Of a stretch of DNA of 64,000 bases, positions 26,244 to 34,486 are shown piece by piece. The stretch's first letter is position 1. Each line of letters begins with the position of its first letter. The notes beneath the pieces are model-generated. The model saw nothing but the letters and a program-made list of their open reading frames with translations. It searched no databases and was not told the DNA's origin. Made by a program: the position numbers and the translations under genes. The stretch is from VFJZ01 sp046598415 (lineage in GTDB: Bacteria > Actinomycetota > Thermoleophilia > Gaiellales > F1-60-MAGs149), in assembly GCA_046598415.1 (NCBI GenBank), contig JBKJIG010000034.1:1-64000 (forward strand), in the 5' to 3' direction.

Positions 26244-27217
26244 GGCGTCACTTCCTCCTCGGCGGCGCGCTGTGCGCCACCGCCATGGACGATACGCGGT
26301 TCGCCGCGCTCGCGGAAGGGCAGCTCGACCGAGTCGAGGTCGCGCGGCACGTGCGCGTTGGCGAAGGAGGCCCGGGCCTCGTCCTTCACGGCGCGCGGCG
26401 CGTACCGCGTCGAGAGGTGCGTCAGCACGAGCATCGTCACGTCGGCCTCAGCCGCCAGCTCGGCGGCCTCCTGCGCGGTCGAGTGCCGGGTCTCGCGGGC
26501 GCGCTCCCACTCGTCGACCAGGAAGGTCGCCTCGTGCACGAGCAGGTCGGCGCCGATCGAGGCGGCCAGCACGCCGTCGCACGGGCGCGTGTCGCCGGAG
26601 ATGACGATGCGCCGGCCGATCCGGTCCTCGCCGACGATGTCGGCCGCGCGCACGGCGGTGCCGTCGGCCAGCATCACGTCCTCCCCGCGCTGCAGCTGCC
26701 CGAACAGCGGGCCCTCCGGCACGCCGCGGCGGCGCGCCTCGTCCACGTCGAACCGGCCGGGGCGATCGTCCTCGACCAGCGACCAGCCGCAGGAGGGGCC
26801 GCGGTGCACGGTCGGCACCGAGATCAGGCGGTAGCCGTCGCAGGCCACCTCCTCCCCCGCGCCGAGGTCGACCACGACGAACGGGAACGAGAGCCGGCCG
26901 ATGATCGGCGCCAGCGAGGCGACCAGGGCCCGCGTGCCGGGCGGACCGTACAGCGCCAGCGGCGCGGTGCGCTCGCGCAGGTCGAAGGTCTTCAGCAGCC
27001 CCGGCAGCCCGAGATAGTGGTCGGTGTGCGCGTGCGTGAGCAGGATCAGCTCGATGTCGGCGAGCCCGGCCGTCGATTGCATCAGGCGACGCTGCGCTCC
27101 CTCGCCGCAGTCGACGAGGATGCGCTCGCCGCCCCGCCGGATCAGCGTGGCCGAGGTGATGCGCGAGGCGGTCGGCACGGAGCCGGCCGTGCCGAGGAAG
27201 ATGACGTCGAGATCCAA
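26240..27217 (-). CDS. rnz: Ribonuclease Z
   Basis: tRNA 3' processing endonuclease of the metallo-beta-lactamase fold. The 325-residue protein starts LDLDVIFLGTAGSVPTASR (a TTG codon read as Met). It has the metal site HAHTDHYLGLPGLLK near residues 60-74, SGDTRPCDG, VHEATF and LTHLSTRYA, all characteristic of RNase Z. The TTG at 27217 is the only candidate at the expected N-terminus and has no clear ribosome binding site. Several tRNA genes lack an encoded CCA (see 41538 and 41898), consistent with a need for RNase Z processing. Confidence 0.94.
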   Translation of the reverse strand: MDLDVIFLGTAGSVPTASRITSATLIRRGGERILVDCGEGAQRRLMQSTAGLADIELILLTHAHTDHYLGLPGLLKTFDLRERTAPLALYGPPGTRALVASLAPIIGRLSFPFVVVDLGAGEEVACDGYRLISVPTVHRGPSCGWSLVEDDRPGRFDVDEARRRGVPEGPLFGQLQRGEDVMLADGTAVRAADIVGEDRIGRRIVISGDTRPCDGVLAASIGADLLVHEATFLVDEWERARETRHSTAQEAAELAAEADVTMLVLTHLSTRYAPRAVKDEARASFANAHVPRDLDSVELPFRERGEPRIVHGGGAQRAAEEEVTP

Positions 27218-27349
27218 GCCGCGTTGAGGGTACCGGAGGCGGTGCGCGTCGACGGCGCTACGGCCGCGGCGCGAGACCGAGGATGTCACGCACCAGCTGC
27301 CGCGCGGCGGGACCGGCCCGAGACCCACGGTACGGCGTCGGCGCTGCGC

Positions 27350-27847
27350 TCAGCCGTGCGGCGGCGAGCCGGCTTCCGTGAGCATCCGGTCGAGGCGCCG
27401 GTACCGGAAGGTCTCGGAGAAGTGCATGACGCCGACGGTGACGACCGCGTACATCGCGATCAGCAGCACCTCGTCCGACGGGCTCATCTGGCTGGACGTG
27501 AACAGGAAGTGGACGATCACCCACATCACCGGCAGGAAGATCGCGGTGCGGATCAGCGTGCGGCGCCAGGTGGGCGGCGGGACGCGCTGCCGGCCGTTCA
27601 CGATCGTGGCGCCGTCGCGGTACAGCTTCCGCCCGCGCGGGCCGGTGGCGGCGCCCTTGCCGCCGGACGGCTTGGCCGACGACTTCGCGGCAGCGGGCTT
27701 GCCGGCGCGCTGCGGGGGCGTGCGCACCTTCCGGAAGCCGCGCCGGACCTCGGGCTCGGGCTCGGCGACCGTGCTCTCGAGCGGCTCGGTCTCGTAGCCG
27801 TGGACGCGCCGCTTGCGCTCGCGCGCCTCCTGCTTCTTTGTCGTCAT
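27350..27847 (-). CDS. Small membrane protein with basic N-terminal tail
   Basis: A 165-residue protein I do not recognise. Residues 1-85 are soluble and rich in Lys, Arg, Ala and Pro (MTTKKQEARERKRRVHGYE, GKPAAAKSSAKPSGGKG). Two membrane helices follow (about 98-115 and 122-142: TAIFLPVMWVIVHFLF and LLIAMYAVVTVGVMHFS), then a short cytoplasmic end. The basic tail could contact nucleic acid, ribosomes or lipid head groups. It is divergently transcribed from the UDG gene with only 23 bases between starts. Confidence 0.6.
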   Translation of the reverse strand: MTTKKQEARERKRRVHGYETEPLESTVAEPEPEVRRGFRKVRTPPQRAGKPAAAKSSAKPSGGKGAATGPRGRKLYRDGATIVNGRQRVPPPTWRRTLIRTAIFLPVMWVIVHFLFTSSQMSPSDEVLLIAMYAVVTVGVMHFSETFRYRRLDRMLTEAGSPPHG

Positions 27848-27870
27848 CGCCTCCAGTCTACCCTTGTGCC

Positions 27871-28482
27871 GTGCATCCCGGGAACGCGTGTCGGACGCTC
27901 GAGGAGTGGCGCGAGCGACTCGCGCCGTGCCGCCTGTGCCCCGACGCCCGGTCGCGACCGATCAGCAACGTGCGGGAAGGCCATCGCGCGCTGATCATCG
28001 GACAGGCGCCGGGCATCCACGAGGAGTCGGTCGGGCGCCCGTTCGGCGCCGACGCCGGCCGCCGGCTGCGCCGCTGGTTCGCGGACTACGACCTGGAGGA
28101 CGAGACGCGGTTCCGCGCCACGTTCGCGATGACGGCCGTCATGAAGTGCTATCCGGGTCGCGTGCCGGGCGGTCGCGGCGACCGCCGTCCGGCACTCGCC
28201 GAGCTGCGCAACTGCGCCCCGTGGACGGACGCGGTGCTGCGGCTGCTCGATCCACCGCTCGTGATCCCGATCGGCGGCCTCGCGATCGAACGCCTGCTCG
28301 GCCCCGCCCGGCTGGTCGACATCATCGGCCACCGCATCGAGGTCGACGGCCGCGTGTTCGTGCCGCTGCCCCACCCGAGCGGCGCCTCGGCCTGGCTCAA
28401 CACCCCGGCGCACCGCGTGCTGGTCGAGCGTGCGATCGCGCTGATCGCAGACGAGCTCGGAGCCGCCCGCGTCTCTGCGTGA
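27871..28482 (+). CDS. Uracil-DNA glycosylase superfamily protein (family 4/5-like)
   Basis: A 203-residue protein with UDG-superfamily marks. Motif A reads LIIGQAPGIHEESVGRPFGADAG, equivalent to the GEAPG region of family 4/5 enzymes, and the C-terminal motif is PLPHPSG. Four cysteines are placed as in iron-sulfur UDGs: CRLC near the N-terminus, KCYPG and NCAPW. A [4Fe-4S] cluster is therefore likely. The expected role is removal of uracil or related lesions from DNA. The usual catalytic Asp/Asn after the first motif is replaced by a Glu-His region, so substrate range is uncertain. I chose the GTG at 27871. Confidence 0.8.
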   Translation: MHPGNACRTLEEWRERLAPCRLCPDARSRPISNVREGHRALIIGQAPGIHEESVGRPFGADAGRRLRRWFADYDLEDETRFRATFAMTAVMKCYPGRVPGGRGDRRPALAELRNCAPWTDAVLRLLDPPLVIPIGGLAIERLLGPARLVDIIGHRIEVDGRVFVPLPHPSGASAWLNTPAHRVLVERAIALIADELGAARVSA

Positions 28483-28539
28483 CGGACCCGCGGGCCTGCG
28501 CGCACTTCACGGCACGCGCGCCTCGCGGAGCGTGCCTGC

Positions 28540-29409
28540 ATGCACAGGAGCAGCGGTCAGGCGAGCCTCGAGTTCGCCCTTCTCATGGGCCTCGCGGCCC
28601 TCATCACCGTCGGGGTCGGGGTCGCGCTCGCGGGCGGCGCAGCGGGCTCGACGGCCGACGCGCTCCGGGGCGCGCTGCGGCCGCCGAGCCCCGTCCACGA
28701 CGACACGTGGGCGATCGGCAGCGCCACCTGGGGACCGCTGATCCGCCGCTATGCACCGCGCGTCGTGCTGGAGCGCGACGTCTACCGCGAGGATGCGAGC
28801 GTGCCGGTCGACTTCGCCCGCTGCCGGCTGAAGGCGTGCGCGCGGTTCGGCGTCGGTCGCGCGGTGGCGTTCGTCCATCTCGTGCGCCGGGCCGAATCGG
28901 CATATATCCACTACTGGCTCTACTACCCGGACTCGCGCACGACGCATCTGCCCGACGCCGGTCTCGGCGCGCACCGCGACGACTGGGAGGGCGTGATCGT
29001 CCGGCTCGCCGCCGACGGCGCCGCTGCGCGGGCCACGGCACACGGCGGGCTGGCCGGGACCGGCCCGTGGTGGGCGACCGCGCCCGGGTGGCGGCCGATC
29101 GGCCCGCGGCCGTTGGTCTACCGCGCGTCGGGATCCCACGCCAACGGCTTCGCGCCAGCCGACATCGACCTTGCCGGCGACCGCTGGAACGGCACGCTGG
29201 GCACGGTCGACCCGACGTTCGTCGCCGCCGACCTGGCCCGTTCGCGGCGGTTCCGCTTCGATGCGGCCGCCTCCCCACCGTGGATGAAGCGCCTCTGGCG
29301 CGATCCGGACGCGGCCGGCACGGGTGCCGACGGCACGCGGGGCCGCGAGGTCGCGGCGGCCCGGACGTGGGCGGCGGGCTGGGAAGGGCTCGGTAGCCTG
29401 CCACGTTGA
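28540..29409 (+). CDS. Prepilin-tagged Vps62-like protein
   Basis: A 289-residue protein. It opens with a TadE/Flp-like prepilin leader and membrane helix, GQASLEFALLMGLAALITVG, where the Glu after the Leu is typical of class III signal processing. The remainder is extracellular and contains WLYYPDSRT, HRDDWEGV (residues about 145-152) and ASGSHANGFA, which resemble the Vps62/DUF946 family. It probably sits on the cell surface or is assembled via a Tad-type system. No tad genes are in the window. Its TGA overlaps the TTG start of the ABC exporter gene (TTGA). Confidence 0.65.
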   Translation: MHRSSGQASLEFALLMGLAALITVGVGVALAGGAAGSTADALRGALRPPSPVHDDTWAIGSATWGPLIRRYAPRVVLERDVYREDASVPVDFARCRLKACARFGVGRAVAFVHLVRRAESAYIHYWLYYPDSRTTHLPDAGLGAHRDDWEGVIVRLAADGAAARATAHGGLAGTGPWWATAPGWRPIGPRPLVYRASGSHANGFAPADIDLAGDRWNGTLGTVDPTFVAADLARSRRFRFDAAASPPWMKRLWRDPDAAGTGADGTRGREVAAARTWAAGWEGLGSLPR

Positions 29410-31286
29410 CTTCTGAGGTGGCAACGACGCTTCTCCCTTCCGACCGGCCGCTCGAGAAGGGCCAGTTCCTCGGCACGCTGCGGCGGCTGATGGGCTTTGC
29501 ACGGCCGTATCGCGGTGCGCTGTGGCTGTCGATCATCCTCGCGCTCTGCGCCCAGGCGTTCGAGCTCGCGGTGCCGTGGCTGACCGGCGACGTGATCGAC
29601 AACGCCATCCAGCCGCGGGACACGGCCAAGCTGAAGTTCCTGATCGGGCTGATGCTCGGCGCCGCCGTGCTGCGGTTCGTCCTCATGACCGTGCGCCGGC
29701 TCGTCTCCGGGACGATGGCCGTGTCGATCGAGTACGACCTGCGCAACCGGACATACTCGCACCTGCAGCGGCTCTCGTTCTCGTTCTACGACCGCAACCA
29801 GACCGGACAGCTGATGAGCCGCGCGACGGCCGACGTCGGCACGGTCCGCATCTTCCTCTCCTACGGGCTGCTGTTCTTCACGCAGTACCTGTTCACGATC
29901 GTCGGCGTGCTGATCGTGCTCGTGATCACCGACCCGCTGCTGTCGCTCGTGGCGGTCGCGATCGCGCCGCCCATCGTCTACATCGCCCTGCGCTACTCGC
30001 GCGTCTCGCACCCGGTGCTGAGCGAGGCGCAGCAGACGCTCGCCGACGTCACTACGCAGGCCGAGGAGAACGTCGTCGGCGTCCGCGTCGTGAAGGCGTT
30101 CGGCCAGGAGCAGCGCGAGACGCAGCGGTTCCGCGCGAAGTCGGAGCGCATTTTCGACGTGAACGTGCGGGCCAACGCGCTGCGAGCCGTCTACGTGCCG
30201 CTGCTCGCGTTTGTGCCCGCCCTCGCCGTCGCCGGGGTGCTGGCGCTGGGCGGCTGGATGGTCGTCGACGGCCGCACCACGCTCGGCGAATTCGTGCGCT
30301 TCACCCTCCTGCTCGCCATGCTGGTGCTGCCGCTGCGCGCGCTCGGCATGTGGGTGGGCCAGGCGCAGCGCGCCGTCGCCAGCGGTGTTCGCGTGCTGGA
30401 GCTGCTCGACCTGGAGCCCGAGCTGGCCGATCCGCCGGCGCCGCAGCCGCTGCCGGCCGACGGCGGCGGCGCGATCCGGTTCGAGGGCGTCCGGTTCGGC
30501 TACGACCCGGACCGGCCGATCGTCTGCGACGTCGACCTCGACATCCCGGCCGGCTCGACGGTCGCGCTGATCGGCCCGACCGGCTGTGGCAAGACCACGC
30601 TCACGACCCTGGTGCCGCGCTTCTACGACGTCAGCGCCGGCCGCGTCCTGGTCGACGGCGTCGACGTGCGCGAGCTGGCGCTGACCGACCTGCGCCGGAA
30701 CATCGGCGTCGTCACCGAGGACACGTTCCTGTTCTCGGCGTCGGTGCGCGAGAACATCGCGTTCGGCGCGCCGTGGGCGACCGACGACGACGTCCGGCAG
30801 GCGGCCGACCGGGCGCAGGCGACCGAGTTCATCGAGTCGCTGCCAGACGGCTACACCACGCAGATCGGCGAGCGCGGCCTGACCCTGTCGGGCGGCCAGC
30901 GCCAGCGCATCGCGATCGCCCGGGCGCTGCTGGTCAACCCGCGCATCCTGATCCTCGACGACGCCACCGCGGCCGTCGACGCAACCACGGAGGCGAAGAT
31001 CAAGCGCGCGCTGCAGGAGCTGATGCGCGACCGGACGACGATCATCATCGCCCACCGGCTGTCCACCATCTCGCTGGCCGAGCGGGTGGTCGTGATGGAC
31101 GGCGGGCGCATCGTCGCCGACGGCTCCCACGAGGAGCTGGCCGAGACGAGCGAGCTGTACAGCCGCATCCGCACGCACGGCCTGCTCGACCGCACCTTCG
31201 TCGACCTCGACGGCGACCGGTACGTGCCGCCCAAGGAGGGCGAGCCCGTGACGACCACCCGCGAGCGCGGGAGCCGGCTTGGCTAG
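29406..31286 (+). CDS. ABC exporter half-transporter with degenerate ATP site (membrane plus ATPase)
   Basis: A 626-residue exporter half with six membrane helices (residues about 35-320) and a C-terminal ATPase. Walker A is GPTGCGKT (390-397) and the signature is the canonical LSGGQ (494-498). The Walker B is ILILDD, so the usual catalytic Glu is Asp (519). The Q-loop Gln is Glu (438). These are the hallmarks of the non-hydrolytic half of a heterodimeric exporter such as TM287/288 or BmrCD. It starts at a TTG overlapping the previous TGA, and the partner gene overlaps its end by 8 bases. Confidence 0.93.
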   Translation: MTSEVATTLLPSDRPLEKGQFLGTLRRLMGFARPYRGALWLSIILALCAQAFELAVPWLTGDVIDNAIQPRDTAKLKFLIGLMLGAAVLRFVLMTVRRLVSGTMAVSIEYDLRNRTYSHLQRLSFSFYDRNQTGQLMSRATADVGTVRIFLSYGLLFFTQYLFTIVGVLIVLVITDPLLSLVAVAIAPPIVYIALRYSRVSHPVLSEAQQTLADVTTQAEENVVGVRVVKAFGQEQRETQRFRAKSERIFDVNVRANALRAVYVPLLAFVPALAVAGVLALGGWMVVDGRTTLGEFVRFTLLLAMLVLPLRALGMWVGQAQRAVASGVRVLELLDLEPELADPPAPQPLPADGGGAIRFEGVRFGYDPDRPIVCDVDLDIPAGSTVALIGPTGCGKTTLTTLVPRFYDVSAGRVLVDGVDVRELALTDLRRNIGVVTEDTFLFSASVRENIAFGAPWATDDDVRQAADRAQATEFIESLPDGYTTQIGERGLTLSGGQRQRIAIARALLVNPRILILDDATAAVDATTEAKIKRALQELMRDRTTIIIAHRLSTISLAERVVVMDGGRIVADGSHEELAETSELYSRIRTHGLLDRTFVDLDGDRYVPPKEGEPVTTTRERGSRLG

Positions 31287-33072
31287 GCACGGCTCCATGA
31301 ATGCGGTGCCGGTGCCCGACGAGGCCGCCTCGATGCGCCGCGGCCTGCGTCGCCTGCAGCGGCTCGCCCGCTACGTGCGGCCCTACTGGCGGCGCGCCAG
31401 CGTCGGCATCGTGGCGATGCTGGTCGCCACCGGCGCCGGCCTCGCCGGCCCCTACCTCGCGAAGCTCGCGATCGACGACGCCATCGTGCCGCGCGACCTG
31501 ACGGTGCTGACCTGGATCGTCGTCGGCTTCCTGATCATCTCGATGATCGGCTTCGCCGCCCAGGGCGTGCAGACGTACCAGATCGGGTACGCCGGCGAGC
31601 GCGTGCTGACCGACCTGCGCGGCGACCTGTTCGGCCACCTGCAGACCCTCGAGCTCGGCTACTACGAGCGCAATCGCGCGGGCGTGCTGATCTCCCGCCT
31701 CACCAACGACGTCGAGGCGCTGCAGCAGCTCGTCACCGACGGGCTCACCTCGACCGTGTCGAGCACCCTCGCGCTGGTCGGCTCGACGGTGATCCTGTTC
31801 TTCCTCGACTGGCGCCTCGCGCTCGCCACCATCATCGTCTTCCCGCTGATGGCGGTCGCGACTGCCATGTTCCGCGTCTACTCGGCCCGTGCGTACCGGC
31901 GCATGCGCGAGCGGCTCGGGCTGGTCACGGCGACGTTGCAGGAGGACCTGTCCGGCGTCCGTGTGATGCAGGCGTACGGACGCGAGGAGACCAACCTCGC
32001 GAACTTCCGCACCGTCAACGGCTCCTACCGCGACGCCAACCAGCAGACCGTGGCGGCGAACGCGTACTACTTCCCGGCCGTCGGCCTGCTGTCCAACGTC
32101 GGCACGGCGATCGTGTTCGGCTACGGCGGCTGGCTCTACATCCAGGGCGACCTCGGCCTCGGCACGCTGGTCGCGTTCACCGGCTACCTGTCGAACTTCT
32201 TCGACCCCGTGCAGCAGCTGTCGCAGCTGTACAACACGTTCCTGGCGGCCAGCGCGGCGCTCGACAAGATCTTCGACGTGATGGACGTGGAGCCGCAGCT
32301 GGTCGACGGCCCCGACGCGATCGACATCGACATCGACGGGGCGGTCGACTTCGACGACGTCCACTTCGGCTACCGCGCCGATCGCGAGGTGCTGCACGGC
32401 CTGACGCTGCACGCCGATCCGGGGCAGACGGTGGCGCTGGTCGGCCACACCGGCGCCGGCAAGTCGACCATCGTGAAGCTGCTCTCGCGGTTCTACGACC
32501 CCACCTCGGGCGCCATCAAGATGGACGGCCACGACCTGCGCCACGTCAAGCAGGCATCGCTGCGGCGGCAGATCGGCATCGTCCCGCAGGAGGGCTTCCT
32601 GTTCGCGACGACCATTCGCGAGAACATCGCCTACGGGCGGCCTGACGCCAGTGACGAGGACGTGCGCGCGGCGGCCACCGCCGTCGGCGCGGCGCCGTTC
32701 ATCGAGGCGCTGCCGCTGGGCTACGACACGCCGGTGCAGGAGCGCGGCGTGCGGCTGTCGATCGGACAGCGCCAGCTGGTCGCGCTCGCCCGGGCGCTGC
32801 TGCACGACCCACGCCTGCTGATCCTGGACGAGGCCACCTCCTCGGTCGACCTGGCCACGGAGGAGCGCATCGAGGAGGCGATCGCAACCGTGCTGGCCGG
32901 CCGCACCTCGTTCGTGGTGGCCCACCGCCTGTCGACGATCCGCCGCGCCGACCTGATCCTCGTGCTCGAGAACGGCCGGGTCGTCGAGAGCGGCAACCAC
33001 GACGAGCTGCTCGTGCGCGCGGGCCGCTACCGGGCGCTCTACGGCGACTGGCTGCAGGCCGCGAGCGCCTGA
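31279..33072 (+). CDS. ABC exporter half-transporter, partner of the upstream gene
   Basis: A 597-residue exporter half with six membrane helices and an ATPase domain. Walker A is GHTGAGKST (389-397), the Q-loop Gln is 437, and Walker B is LLILDE with catalytic Glu (518). The signature is LSIGQ (493-497), a variant. In a heterodimer this variant faces the Asp-containing site of the other subunit, so one composite ATP site is degenerate and one is canonical. The TTG at 31279 has GGGAG about 5 bases upstream. An ATG at 31297 is an alternative. Confidence 0.94.
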   Translation: MARHGSMNAVPVPDEAASMRRGLRRLQRLARYVRPYWRRASVGIVAMLVATGAGLAGPYLAKLAIDDAIVPRDLTVLTWIVVGFLIISMIGFAAQGVQTYQIGYAGERVLTDLRGDLFGHLQTLELGYYERNRAGVLISRLTNDVEALQQLVTDGLTSTVSSTLALVGSTVILFFLDWRLALATIIVFPLMAVATAMFRVYSARAYRRMRERLGLVTATLQEDLSGVRVMQAYGREETNLANFRTVNGSYRDANQQTVAANAYYFPAVGLLSNVGTAIVFGYGGWLYIQGDLGLGTLVAFTGYLSNFFDPVQQLSQLYNTFLAASAALDKIFDVMDVEPQLVDGPDAIDIDIDGAVDFDDVHFGYRADREVLHGLTLHADPGQTVALVGHTGAGKSTIVKLLSRFYDPTSGAIKMDGHDLRHVKQASLRRQIGIVPQEGFLFATTIRENIAYGRPDASDEDVRAAATAVGAAPFIEALPLGYDTPVQERGVRLSIGQRQLVALARALLHDPRLLILDEATSSVDLATEERIEEAIATVLAGRTSFVVAHRLSTIRRADLILVLENGRVVESGNHDELLVRAGRYRALYGDWLQAASA

Positions 33073-33092
33073 CGAGCCGCCAGGCCACTACC

Positions 33093-33314
33093 ATGTGGCC
33101 CGTGAGCGCGATCCTCCCGTTCCTCCATCGGTTCCTGCCCATCGGCGCGGTCGTGATGATCACGATCCTCGCGCACCGGCTGGTGCCCCCGAGCGTCGGG
33201 ATCCTGCCGCGCATCTTCATCATCACGGGCATCGTGGTCGTGGCCCTGTGGATCGTCTCGCGCGGGCTCAAGTACTGGTCGGCCCGCCAGGCCACCGCTC
33301 CCCCCCGCCGCTAG
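33093..33314 (+). CDS. Small two-helix membrane protein
   Basis: A 73-residue protein of unknown function. It has two hydrophobic stretches, FLPIGAVVMITILAHRLV and ILPRIFIITGIVVVALWIVS, and a basic C-terminus (ARQATAPPRR). It lies 20 bases after the exporter genes and its TAG is directly followed by the ATG of the next gene, so it belongs to the same transcript. It could be an accessory of the exporter. Confidence 0.55.
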   Translation: MWPVSAILPFLHRFLPIGAVVMITILAHRLVPPSVGILPRIFIITGIVVVALWIVSRGLKYWSARQATAPPRR

Positions 33315-34148
33315 ATGGCCGCCGTCTCCGTCCTGGGGCTCGGCAACATGGGCGCCGCGCTGGCCCGGGCGTTCACCGCGGCCGGTCACACGACGACCGG
33401 GTGGACGCGCAGCGGCGCGACCGGATCGCCCGCCGCCGCGTGCGAGGCGTCCGATCTGGTCGTCGGCTGCGTGCTCGACTACGACGCGACGTACGAGGTG
33501 CTGGCGGCGCCCGGCGTCACCGCGGCGCTGCGGGGCAAGACCTTCGTGCAACTGGCGACGGGCGACCCGGCCGACGCACGGGGGATGGCCGAGTGGGCGA
33601 CCGGTGCGGGCGTGGCGTACCTCGACGGCTCGATCGCGACGTATCCCGCTCGCATCGGCGACGAGCCGACGATCGTCTTCTACTCCGGTGACCGCGCCGC
33701 CTTCGACCGGCATCGCGCGACGCTGGCGGCGCTGGGCGGCCGGCCGACGTTCGTCGGCGAGGCCGTGGGCGGTGCCGCCGCCGCCGATCTCGCGTGGCTG
33801 TCGTTCCTGTACGGCACCATGATCGGGCTGTTCCAGGGCGCTGCGTTTCTGGAGGCGGAGGGCGTCGACCCGTCGGTCGTGTTCGACGCGGTGCCGTCGT
33901 TCGGCATCGAGATCGCGGCCGAGGCAACGCTCGCCCGCGACCTGATCGCCCGCAACGACTTCAGCGGCGACCAGGCCGCGCTCTCGACGCACCTGGCGGG
34001 CATGAAGGGCATCCTCGGCGCGGCCGAGGGGGCCGGCGTCAACAGCGAGTTCCCGCGCCTCGTGCGCGACCTGACGGCGCGGGCGGTCGAGACCGGCCAC
34101 GGCGAGCGCGAGATCGCCGCACTGATCGAGATCCTGCGGCGCAGCTGA
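33315..34148 (+). CDS. NAD(P)-binding reductase (imine reductase / beta-hydroxyacid dehydrogenase-like)
   Basis: A 277-residue protein with a Rossmann N-terminus (VSVLGLGNMGAALARAFTAAGH). Its dinucleotide-binding motif is GLGNMG at residues about 8-13. The C-terminal helical domain resembles imine reductases (FLYGTMIGLFQGAAFLEAEGV). It lacks the conserved catalytic Lys motif of hydroxyisobutyrate dehydrogenases. In an operon with an ABC exporter it might modify an exported compound, but that is inference. The ATG abuts the preceding stop. Confidence 0.8.
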   Translation: MAAVSVLGLGNMGAALARAFTAAGHTTTGWTRSGATGSPAAACEASDLVVGCVLDYDATYEVLAAPGVTAALRGKTFVQLATGDPADARGMAEWATGAGVAYLDGSIATYPARIGDEPTIVFYSGDRAAFDRHRATLAALGGRPTFVGEAVGGAAAADLAWLSFLYGTMIGLFQGAAFLEAEGVDPSVVFDAVPSFGIEIAAEATLARDLIARNDFSGDQAALSTHLAGMKGILGAAEGAGVNSEFPRLVRDLTARAVETGHGEREIAALIEILRRS

Positions 34149-34486
34149 GGGATGCGTGACCGACGACGCCGAGACCGCTCGAGGTTCGCGTCGCCGGTGG
34201 GTGCACTCGGCGGCGCCGACACGCTGTCGCGCGCCCGCGTCGCGATTCCGGCCCGATCCGCGCGGTCCCCGTCCGCACCACCCGCGAGCCCGCGAGCGTG
34301 TCCGACGCGGATGACGTCGCGCAGGCCGGCAAACCGGTGCGCCGGCGATTGCCGGCTTGACGGCGACCGGCAGGACGCGAAGGTGTCGACGAGCTCCTCA
34401 CGTCGTCGCCGTCGTGTCGGCCTGGCACAACGGGCAGCCGGAGATCGGGCTTGCGCGCGCTCCGCCACCCGACATACGATCGCCAC
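34149..34486. other. Intergenic region without a supportable gene
   Basis: The 338 bases between the reductase and the trypsin-like protease show no convincing coding frame. An inverted repeat GCCGGCAA...TTGCCGGC (about 34324-34355) surrounds an 18-base gap and could be a transcript-end hairpin without a U-tract. The promoter of the protease gene should be in the last part, but I cannot assign its boxes. Confidence 0.5.

Noticed and set aside
27258..27524. Minus-strand frame ending GLAPRP downstream of the small membrane protein
   Set aside because: Overlaps the end of the membrane protein gene in another frame and has no family resemblance.
34149..34486. Minus-strand frame with a CxxC pattern (GCPLCQ)
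   Set aside because: Too short, no further conserved residues, composition like other shadow frames.
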